The notes beneath the pieces were generated by a model. That model worked only from the letters and a program-made list of their open reading frames with translations, had not been told where the DNA came from and searched no databases. This document shows, piece by piece, positions 5,941 through 11,147 of a DNA stretch of 16,412 bases. How positions within the stretch are numbered: the first letter of the stretch is position 1; every line of letters begins with the position of its first letter. The position numbers were made by a program, and so were the translations under genes. The stretch comes from Rhodospirillaceae bacterium (GTDB taxonomy: Bacteria; Pseudomonadota; Alphaproteobacteria; DSM-16000; Inquilinaceae), in NCBI GenBank assembly GCA_020425485.1, contig JAGQRL010000022.1:9035-25446 (forward strand), in the 5' to 3' direction.

Positions 5941-6519
5941 ATGGGAACCGGCGGTGGCGGACGGCGGCTGCGCGCTGACGCTCTGCGCAATCGGGAACGC
6001 CTGTTGGAAGCGGCGAAGGCGGCCTTCACCGAGGCCGGGCCGGAAGCGAGCCTGGAGGAGATCGCCCGGCGGGCGGAGGTGGGGATCGGCACGCTCTATC
6101 GCCACTTCCCCACCCGCAACGACATCCTGGCCGCCGTCTACCGCCGCGAGGTGGAGCAGCTCGGCGCGGCGGCGGAACGCCTGCTGGGCGAAATGGCACC
6201 GGCGGACGCGCTGCGCCAATGGCTGCGCCTGTCGGTCGACTATCTGGCGACCAAGAAGGTGATCGCCCCGGCCCTCGGCACCATGGAAGGCGGGGCATCG
6301 GCGCTCTACGCGGCGTCCTCCCAGCACATCCGCGGCGCCATGGACCTGTTGCTGGAGCGCGCCATTGCGGCCGGTGAGGTGCGCGCCGACGTGGAAACCG
6401 CCGATCTTGTGCAGGCGCTGGCCGGCCTTGCCTACAACCCGGACAGCCCCGGCTGGCGGGAACGGGCGCTGCGCCTGATCGACATCCTCCTGGCCGGGCT
6501 TCGCGCAGGAACCGGCTGA
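5941..6519 (+). CDS. TetR/AcrR-family transcriptional regulator
   Basis: This 192-residue protein has an N-terminal TetR DNA-binding domain: residues 16-60 with RERLLEAAKAAFTEAG, the helix-turn-helix SLEEIARRAEVGIGTLYRHFPTRNDIL, and the characteristic TLYRHF recognition helix. The C-terminal ligand-binding domain (about 80-190) is helical and resembles the TetR_C subgroup that often represses dehydrogenase or detoxification genes. AAGGGGA lies 8 bases upstream of the ATG. The gene is divergent from the SDR gene across a double operator, and 52 bp upstream of the isochorismatase-like gene, with which it probably forms an operon. The likely role is a ligand-released repressor of the SDR gene and of its own operon; the ligand is unknown. 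Confidence 0.93.
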   Translation: MGTGGGGRRLRADALRNRERLLEAAKAAFTEAGPEASLEEIARRAEVGIGTLYRHFPTRNDILAAVYRREVEQLGAAAERLLGEMAPADALRQWLRLSVDYLATKKVIAPALGTMEGGASALYAASSQHIRGAMDLLLERAIAAGEVRADVETADLVQALAGLAYNPDSPGWRERALRLIDILLAGLRAGTG

Positions 6520-6571
6520 CGCCCCGGCCCCGTGGCCCCAACCGCAGTTGCCCCAAGCAAAGGACAGCGCC

Positions 6572-7129
6572 ATGCCGATCACCACGCTCGATGCCAACAC
6601 CGCACTCATCGTCATCGATCTTCAGGCCGGCATCGTCGCCCTGCCGACGGCCCATCCCGCCGCGGAGGTCGTGGCCCGCGCCACTGAGCTGGCGGCCGGC
6701 TTCCGCCGCCACAGCCTGCCGGTCGTGCTGGTGAACGTGGATGCCGCACCGCCGGGCCGCACCGAACGGCCGCGCCCCAGCTTCGGCGAAGGCTGGACGG
6801 TGCTGGTGCCGGAGATGGATCAGCAGCCGACGGACCTCATCGTCACCAAGCACAGCTGGAACGCGCTGGCCGAAACGGGGCTGGCGGAAACGCTGAAGGG
6901 GCTGGGCGTGACCCAGGTCGTGATCTGCGGCATCGCCACCAGCATCGGCGTGGAATCGACCGCGCGGCGCGCCTTCGAGCTGGGGTTCAACGTCACCCTG
7001 GCCGTCGACACGATGACCGATGTCAGCCCCGAAGCGCACGACAACTCCATCGCCCGGATCTTCCCGCGGCTGGGGGAAACCGGCACGGCCCGGGAGGTGC
7101 TGGACATGCTGGACCGGCGCGCCTCCTGA
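6572..7129 (+). CDS. Isochorismatase-fold hydrolase homologue lacking the catalytic cysteine
   Basis: This 185-residue protein has the isochorismatase/cysteine hydrolase fold. Asp16 in LIVIDLQAGIV and Lys93 in VTKHSWNA correspond to two of the catalytic triad residues. The third position, normally a Cys in a G-x-T-x-x-C-V motif, is Gly126 in GIATSIGVESTARRAFELGF. Such Cys-less members exist as a subfamily (I recall E. coli YecD as one), and their activity is unclear; they may bind a metabolite or catalyse a different reaction. The ATG at 6572 has AGGA 7-8 bases upstream and starts the conserved fold; an in-frame start 24 bases earlier lacks a binding site. It follows the TetR gene at 52 bp and is likely co-transcribed. 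Confidence 0.88.
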   Translation: MPITTLDANTALIVIDLQAGIVALPTAHPAAEVVARATELAAGFRRHSLPVVLVNVDAAPPGRTERPRPSFGEGWTVLVPEMDQQPTDLIVTKHSWNALAETGLAETLKGLGVTQVVICGIATSIGVESTARRAFELGFNVTLAVDTMTDVSPEAHDNSIARIFPRLGETGTAREVLDMLDRRAS

Positions 7130-7153
7130 CGCCCCGGCTTTCCCAGGCCCCGG

Positions 7154-7195
7154 CTCGGCTACAGCGGCTCGGCTTCAGCGGCCCGGCTACAGCGG
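7154..7195. repeat. Three tandem copies of a 14-bp unit at the end of the hemerythrin gene
   Basis: Units at 7154-7167, 7168-7181 and 7182-7195 share the form CTCGGCTACAGCGG with single changes (A to T at position 8 in the second copy, T to C at position 2 in the third). The third unit contains the stop codon of the hemerythrin-like gene. Read in that gene's direction, the next copies place TGA and TAG triplets at the equivalent places, though only the first is used. Confidence 0.85.
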
Positions 7196-7747
7196 CACGT
7201 CGAAGTAGCCGATGGCCTCTTCCAGCTCTTCCTGCTCGTAGCCGAAATGGGACTGGATGGCCCGCTCCAGCGTCTCGAAGGCGGTGCGCAGGCGGGCGAA
7301 GCTGTCGGGGCCGGGCGCCTTCACCGTGTCGACGGCGGCGGCTTCCAGGGCTTCCAGCAGGTCGTGGATCACCAGATGCTCGGCCATCAGGCGCTCCACC
7401 ACCGCGGTCAGCCCCGCCTCGCGGCCGTGGAGCAGCGGGAAGATGGCCTCGTCCTCGATGGTGTGGTGGATGGTCAGGGCCGCGCATTGGCGGCCGCACA
7501 GCACGCCGTACTGGCGCACGTTGCTCATCATCTGCATGGACGAAACGGCGTCGCGCAGATGGCCGGTGTGCTCGTCACCGGCAATGGTGCGCTCCATGGC
7601 GCGGCGCAGGCGGCCGATCTCCAGCAGATACATGGCGTGGATCGCCGCCAGACGGCGGCCGAGGGCGCGGTGGGCGCTGGTGGCGCCATCGATCTTCGGC
7701 GCCTTGGGGCGGGTGCCCTGGCAGGGCCAGTCGTACAGGTCAGTCAC
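7187..7747 (-). CDS. Hemerythrin-like HHE domain protein
   Basis: This protein of about 186 residues has a four-helix hemerythrin/HHE cation-binding domain. Likely iron ligands are seen in HHTIEDEAIFP (H-x-x-x-E pattern), EHLVIHDLLEAL, and HFGYEQEELEEA near the C-terminus. Homologues bind a di-iron centre and act in oxygen, nitric oxide or oxidant sensing and repair; the exact role here is not shown. I start it at the GTG at 7747, which has AAGGA about 8 bases upstream and opens the conserved VTDLYDWPCQG. The longer frame from 7810 would begin inside a hairpin that terminates the upstream gene. It is the next minus-strand gene after the alkene reductase, but the terminator between them suggests separate transcription. 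Confidence 0.85.
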   Translation of the reverse strand: MTDLYDWPCQGTRPKAPKIDGATSAHRALGRRLAAIHAMYLLEIGRLRRAMERTIAGDEHTGHLRDAVSSMQMMSNVRQYGVLCGRQCAALTIHHTIEDEAIFPLLHGREAGLTAVVERLMAEHLVIHDLLEALEAAAVDTVKAPGPDSFARLRTAFETLERAIQSHFGYEQEELEEAIGYFDVPL

Positions 7748-7785
7748 GAAGCCGGGTCCTTGTGCGCCGCAGGAAGCGGCACCGG

Positions 7786-7828
7786 AAAAGGAAGGAAGGC
7801 GGCGGAGCACGGCACGCCATGCTCCGCC
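7786..7828 (-). terminator. Rho-independent terminator after the alkene reductase gene
   Basis: A perfect 9-bp stem (7801-7809 with 7820-7828) with a 10-base loop lies 13 bases past the alkene reductase stop. Read on the minus strand it is followed by a pyrimidine-rich tract that ends in TTTT. The extra pairing of GAAGG with CCTTC outside the stem may lengthen it. Confidence 0.65.
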
Positions 7829-7841
7829 GATCCTTCGCAGT

Positions 7842-8936
7842 CTAAGCCGCCTTCACGCCGTCCAGGGTTGGATAGTCGACATAGCCGCTGGCACCGCCGC
7901 CATAGAGGGTCTCGCGGACCAGTTCGGTCAGCGGGGCGCCAAGGCGCAGCCGCTCCACCAGGTCGGGGTTGGAGATGAACGCGCGGCCGAAGGCGATCAG
8001 GTCGGCATTGCCCGCCGCCAGCGTTTCCGCCGCCATGTCCCGCGTGTAGCCGTTGTTGGCGATGTAGGCGTTGCCGAAGCGCTTGCGCAGATCGGCATAG
8101 TCGAACGGTGCTATGTCGCGCGGCCCGCCGGTCGCCCCCTCGATCACATGGATGAAGGCGATGCCCAGCGCATCCAGCCCGTCGACGATGTGCTGGAACA
8201 GCGGCGTCGGGTTGCTGTCCGACACGCCGTTGGCGGGGGTGACGGGGGAGATGCGGATGCCGGTGCGGTCGGCACCGGCTTCCGCGGCCACCGCCGCCGC
8301 CACTTCCAGCATCAGCCGCCCGCGGTTTTCGATGGAGCCGCCATAGGCATCGGTGCGCTGGTTGGCGCCGTCCTTGGCGAACTGGTCGAGCAGGTAGCCG
8401 TTGGCCCCGTGGATCTCCACCGCGTCGAACCCGGCGGCCATGGCGTTGGCAGCACCGCGGCGGAACTGGTCGACGATGCCGGGGATCTCCGCAAGCTCCA
8501 GCGCCCGCGGTTCGGAAACCTCCACGAAGCCGTTGTTCACGTAGGTCTTGGTGGCCGCACGGATGGCCGACGGTCCGACGGGGGCGGCCCCGCCCGGCTG
8601 CAACGCGGTGTTGGACACCCGCCCGACATGCCAGAGCTGCAGCGCGATGCGGCCGCCGGCGGCGTGCACGGCATCGGTCACCTTGCGCCAGGCGGCCACC
8701 TGCTCATCGGTGTAGATGCCCGGCGTGTCCTGGTAGCCCTGGCCCTGCTGGCTGACCTGGGTTCCTTCGGCGATGATCAGCCCGGCGGTGGCGCGCTGGA
8801 CGTAGTACTCGACCGTCAGCGGGCCGGGCACGAAGCCGGGCAGCGCGCGGTTGCGGGTGAGCGGGGCCATCACCACCCGGTTGGGCAGCTCCAGCCGGCC
8901 GAGCGTGAAGGGGGTGAACAGGGGGGTGCCGTCCAT
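7842..8936 (-). CDS. nemA: Alkene reductase, old yellow enzyme family (NemA-like)
   Basis: This 364-residue FMN-dependent ene-reductase reduces activated C=C bonds of unsaturated carbonyls, maleimides or nitro compounds with NAD(P)H. It begins with LFTPFTLGRLELPNRVVMAPLTRNRA (FMN-binding Thr27). Gln100 is in ALQLWHVGR, and the substrate-anchoring HGAN (His176, Asn179) and the proton-donor region Tyr181 follow in EIHGANGYLLDQF. Next come TDAYGGSIENR and the C-terminal phosphate-binding DLIAFGRAFISNPDL. Length and motifs fit the classical OYE / N-ethylmaleimide reductase group. CAGGAGA stands about 8 bases before the ATG. It lies 88 bp downstream of ohr on the same strand, so the two may share a message, although a GC hairpin lies in the gap. 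Confidence 0.95.
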   Translation of the reverse strand: MDGTPLFTPFTLGRLELPNRVVMAPLTRNRALPGFVPGPLTVEYYVQRATAGLIIAEGTQVSQQGQGYQDTPGIYTDEQVAAWRKVTDAVHAAGGRIALQLWHVGRVSNTALQPGGAAPVGPSAIRAATKTYVNNGFVEVSEPRALELAEIPGIVDQFRRGAANAMAAGFDAVEIHGANGYLLDQFAKDGANQRTDAYGGSIENRGRLMLEVAAAVAAEAGADRTGIRISPVTPANGVSDSNPTPLFQHIVDGLDALGIAFIHVIEGATGGPRDIAPFDYADLRKRFGNAYIANNGYTRDMAAETLAAGNADLIAFGRAFISNPDLVERLRLGAPLTELVRETLYGGGASGYVDYPTLDGVKAA

Positions 8937-8966
8937 CGGATCGGTCTCCTGATTGCGGGACTTTGG

Positions 8967-8987
8967 CGGGGCGGGCGGACCGCCCCG
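8967..8987 (-). other. GC-rich hairpin between ohr and the alkene reductase gene
   Basis: An 8-bp perfect stem (8967-8974 with 8980-8987) has a 5-base loop. No T run follows on either strand, so it is not a typical terminator. It could reduce read-through from ohr or simply reflect the GC-rich composition. Confidence 0.4.
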
Positions 8988-9024
8988 ACCGGCGACAAGG
9001 TGGGGGGCGTGGCGGGCCGGCCGC

Positions 9025-9447
9025 TCAGGCGAGCGACAGCTTCACGTCGATGTTGTTGCGGGTGGCGTTGGAATAGGGGCAGACCTGATGGGCCTGTTCG
9101 ATCAGCGCCTGGGCTTCCGCCCGGTCGACGCCGGGCAGGTCGATCTCCAGCGCGATTTCCAGCCCGAACCCGCCTTCCGAGCGCGGGCCGATGCCGACGG
9201 TGGAGGTGACGGTGGTTTCCGCCGGCACCTTGGGGCCGCCCTGGGAGGCCACGAACTTCATGGCGCCGAGGAAGCAGGCGGCGTAGCCGGTGGCAAAAAG
9301 CTGCTCGGGGTTCACGCCCTTGCCGTTGCCGCCCATCTCCTTGGGCACCGCGAGGGTGACATTGACGGCACCGTCGAGGGTGCCGGACTGGCCATCGCGG
9401 CCGCCGGTGGCGCGCGCCTGGGTGGAGTAGACGACGTTGACGGGCAT
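9025..9447 (-). CDS. ohr: Organic hydroperoxide resistance protein Ohr (OsmC superfamily)
   Basis: This 140-residue thiol peroxidase reduces organic and fatty acid hydroperoxides to alcohols in the cytoplasm, usually recharged by lipoylated proteins. The catalytic Cys58 is in FATGYAACFLGAMK and the resolving Cys123 in HQVCPYSNATRNNIDV. Arg17 (GGRDG) and Glu48 (NPEQLFA) correspond to the residues that tune the active-site thiol. The C-terminal VCPYSNATR marks Ohr rather than OsmC. The ATG at 9447 has AGGAGAGGA upstream; the frame extends to a TTG at 9555, but that is inside the operator. The gene is divergent from ohrR, the standard arrangement. A promoter TTGACG-N18-TTTGAT overlaps the operator palindrome, indicating repression by OhrR that is lifted by peroxides. 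Confidence 0.96.
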   Translation of the reverse strand: MPVNVVYSTQARATGGRDGQSGTLDGAVNVTLAVPKEMGGNGKGVNPEQLFATGYAACFLGAMKFVASQGGPKVPAETTVTSTVGIGPRSEGGFGLEIALEIDLPGVDRAEAQALIEQAHQVCPYSNATRNNIDVKLSLA

Positions 9448-9537
9448 GGGCTTGATCCTCTCCTGGATGGGTTTGGCCGGGCGGCCGGCGGGTGCCGCGG
9501 CCCGGCGATGGGGTGGGCTGGGGGTTGGGCTGGCAAC

Positions 9538-9555
9538 TTGATCGTGCACGATCAA
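9538..9555. promoter_or_regulatory. OhrR operator 1, perfect 18-bp palindrome
   Basis: TTGATCGTG followed directly by CACGATCAA is a perfect dyad. It overlaps the last bases of the -10 box of ohr (TTTGAT, 9556-9551 on the minus strand; -35 TTGACG at 9580-9575). Position and symmetry fit MarR/OhrR dimer binding. Confidence 0.75.
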
Positions 9556-9580
9556 ATGGGCTGTGCTGCGGCATCGTCAA
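9551..9580 (-). promoter_or_regulatory. Promoter of ohr
   Basis: On the minus strand TTGACG (9580-9575) and TTTGAT (9556-9551) are 18 bases apart. The downstream box runs into operator 1. The predicted leader to the ohr ATG is about 95 bases. Confidence 0.5.
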
Positions 9581-9589
9581 GCTTGCGAT

Positions 9590-9607
9590 TTAATCGTGCG
9601 CGACATA
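9590..9607. promoter_or_regulatory. Candidate OhrR operator 2, imperfect copy
   Basis: TTAATCGTGCGCGACATA matches operator 1 at 13 of 18 positions and keeps the ATCGTG half-site. It overlaps a -10-like TTTAAT (9589-9594) for ohrR and lies 10 bases before the ohrR ATG, so it could serve autoregulation. Confidence 0.5.
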
Positions 9608-9617
9608 TCTCAGGCAC

Positions 9618-10139
9618 ATGACACCACGCATGATTTCGAAGGAGCCCCTGCCCGCACCCGACGACGCCCAGGCCGAGCGGCCGGGCCTGGATGAGTCGCT
9701 GTGCTTTGCCGTGTATTCGGCCAACCACGCGTTCAACCGCGTGTACAAGCCGCTGCTGGATGCCCTGGGCCTCACCTACCCGCAATACCTCACCCTGCTG
9801 GCCCTGTGGGCGGAAGATGACCAGACGGTCGGCAGCCTGGGCGGCAAGCTGTTCTTGGAATCCAGCACGCTGACACCGCTGCTGAAGCGGCTGGAAGCGA
9901 TGGGCCATGTGGTGCGCCGCCGCGACCCGGCGGATGAACGCCAGGTGCGCGTGCAGCTCACCCAACAGGGCCGTGCCTTGCAGCACCGGGCGTGCGAGGT
10001 GCCGGGCAACGTTTCGCGCGCCTGCGGCCGCTCACCCAAGGCGCTGCGCAAGCTCAACAAGCAGCTCGTCGACCTGCGCGAAGCGCTGCGCGGCGCCCAT
10101 CTGTGCGACAAGGACCACGCCGCCGACGACCTTGATTGA
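9618..10139 (+). CDS. ohrR: MarR-family organic peroxide sensor OhrR
   Basis: This 173-residue repressor of ohr senses organic hydroperoxides through cysteine oxidation. The reactive Cys29 is in ESLCFAVYSANHAFNRVYKPLLD, with Tyr33 and Tyr43 in the places that contact the thiol. LGLTYPQYLTLLALW follows, then the winged helix (about 68-115) with LESSTLTPLLKRLEAMGHVVRRRDPADERQV, which is nearly diagnostic for OhrR. Cys126 and Cys136 lie where two-cysteine OhrR proteins have their resolving cysteine, and a further Cys163 is in the tail. The N-terminal leader is a little longer than usual; an ATG at 9630 is an alternative start. Neither start has a good ribosome binding site. The gene is divergent from ohr. 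Confidence 0.95.
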   Translation: MTPRMISKEPLPAPDDAQAERPGLDESLCFAVYSANHAFNRVYKPLLDALGLTYPQYLTLLALWAEDDQTVGSLGGKLFLESSTLTPLLKRLEAMGHVVRRRDPADERQVRVQLTQQGRALQHRACEVPGNVSRACGRSPKALRKLNKQLVDLREALRGAHLCDKDHAADDLD

Positions 10140-10150
10140 GCGGGGCGCTC
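10138..10150. terminator. Small hairpin at the convergent stops of ohrR and the DUF1810 gene
   Basis: GAGCG-GGG-CGCTC forms a 5-bp stem covering the space between the two stop codons. It has no T run and is short, so a terminator role is only possible. Confidence 0.25.
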
Positions 10151-10587
10151 TACTCCACGCCCAGCAGCGCCAGGGTCGCGGCGTCTTCCTCCCCGCCGCA
10201 GAAGGTGTCCAGCGCCTGCCGGTAGGGGCCGCCGCCGCCTGCATCGGCGTAGGCGAACAGGGTCATCGAGGAGCGGAACTTCAGATCGTCGGGCGAGCCG
10301 AAGATGGCGTGCACCGTCGTGTCCGGGTGGCCGAGTACGGCCCGGGTGGCAGCCTCCAGCCGCGGCCCCAGCACCGGGTGGGCCAGATAGGCGCGCGCTT
10401 CGGCCGGCCCGGAGATGCCGTAGTGGTGGGCCATGGAGGACAGGCCGAGCCCGCGCATCTGGGGAAACACGAACCACATCCAGTGGCTGCGCTTCCGCCC
10501 CGCCTGCAGTTCCGCCAGCGCCGCTTCGAACACCGGCGCCTGGGCGTCGACGAAGCGCGCCAGATCGAACGGATCGTCGTCGGTCAT
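10150..10587 (-). CDS. DUF1810 family protein
   Basis: This 145-residue protein is of the DUF1810 family, small cytoplasmic proteins of unproven function sometimes mislabelled calpastatin. Family marks are PFDLARFVDAQ at residues 6-16, the aromatic core SHWMWFVFPQMRGLG at 34-48, SSMAHHYGI at 50-58, EARAYLAHPVLGPRL at 63-77, and HAIFGSPDDLKFRSSMTLFA at 93-112. The length equals the family norm and the domain fills the protein. GGGGA lies about 9 bases before the ATG. The gene converges on ohrR with 10 bp between the stop codons. It is separated by only 28 bp from the zinc-ribbon gene upstream on the same strand, so these two probably form one transcription unit. Confidence 0.9.
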   Translation of the reverse strand: MTDDDPFDLARFVDAQAPVFEAALAELQAGRKRSHWMWFVFPQMRGLGLSSMAHHYGISGPAEARAYLAHPVLGPRLEAATRAVLGHPDTTVHAIFGSPDDLKFRSSMTLFAYADAGGGGPYRQALDTFCGGEEDAATLALLGVE

Positions 10588-10615
10588 CGGAAGGTCCCCA
10601 AGTCAGCGTGCCCAA

Positions 10616-11011
10616 TCATGCCACGCCGGCACCGGCTGATCGATTCGCCTGTCCCGCCGCCTCCCCCGAGCCCCCGCTCGCGGCCCCGCCGTCGTCCGCT
10701 GTCTCTGCTGCTGTCTCTGCCGCCGCCTCTTCGCCCCCGTGGCGGGTGACCTGGCCGAGCGACGGCCAGTCCGGCCGGGTCGCCACGTCCTGGCTGCCGC
10801 AGCCGGTGCAGCGCATCGCCGCCCCCACCTCCGGCACCGGCATCGACGGGCCGAGCCGGGCTGCCAGCATGGCGGTATCGACCACCGCGTTGTGGCCGCA
10901 GCGATTGCACCAGCAGAACACGTTGATTCCCTCCGCCGCCAGGTCGCCCAGGCGGATCTTCGGCTGCAGCACCTCCTGGTCGTGGAGCTGCTGGCGCTTC
11001 ATGCGGGCCAT
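10616..11011 (-). CDS. Small zinc-ribbon protein with Ala/Gly/Glu-rich tail, unknown function
   Basis: This 131-residue protein has a basic N-terminus (MARMKRQQLHDQEVLQPKIRLGDLAAEG). A rubredoxin-like zinc ribbon follows, formed by CWCNRC (Cys35, Cys38, with a further Cys33) and CTGC (Cys68, Cys71). The last 40 residues are low-complexity Ala, Gly, Glu and Asp, probably disordered. I do not recognise a characterised homologue. The ATG at 11011 has CAGGAA about 9 bases upstream; the frame stays open to 11086, but that part lies over the promoter. A candidate LexA box at 11056-11070 suggests induction by DNA damage. It probably shares its message with the DUF1810 gene 28 bp downstream. Confidence 0.75.
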   Translation of the reverse strand: MARMKRQQLHDQEVLQPKIRLGDLAAEGINVFCWCNRCGHNAVVDTAMLAARLGPSMPVPEVGAAMRCTGCGSQDVATRPDWPSLGQVTRHGGEEAAAETAAETADDGGAASGGSGEAAGQANRSAGAGVA

Positions 11012-11055
11012 GCTGTCGGTTCCTGTCACACGCCGCGCCGTCGCGGCCGGAACAA

Positions 11056-11070
11056 GAACATATCGCGAAC
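11056..11070 (-). promoter_or_regulatory. Candidate LexA (SOS) box upstream of the zinc-ribbon gene
   Basis: Read on the minus strand the site is GTTC-GCGATAT-GTTC, an exact match to the GTTC-N7-GTTC direct repeat of alphaproteobacterial LexA, and both half-sites keep the preceding T (TGTTC). It lies 45 bases before the zinc-ribbon ATG and overlaps a -10-like TATGTT with TTGGCG 18 bases upstream. A match to eight fixed bases could arise by chance about once in this length, so the position carries much of the weight. Confidence 0.55.
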
Positions 11071-11093
11071 ATTGCCCACCCGCCAAGCGGCAT

Positions 11094-11111
11094 CCTGTCC
11101 CCCGGGACAGG
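11094..11111. other. Hairpin between the transporter gene and the zinc-ribbon gene
   Basis: CCTGTCCC and GGGACAGG are perfect complements around two bases. It lies 36 bases past the transporter stop codon but lacks a T run, so termination is uncertain. Confidence 0.4.
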
Positions 11112-11147
11112 GCCGGGCCCGTGCCGATGGCGCCAAGGGCGACCGGC

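Noticed and set aside
7257..9209. A 650-codon plus-strand open frame across the hemerythrin and alkene reductase genes
   Set aside because: It crosses two well-supported minus-strand genes and a terminator, and its composition is that of a GC shadow.
9448..9555. 36-residue extension of Ohr to a TTG start
   Set aside because: It would begin inside the OhrR palindrome and adds residues absent from the Ohr family; the ATG at 9447 has a strong ribosome binding site.
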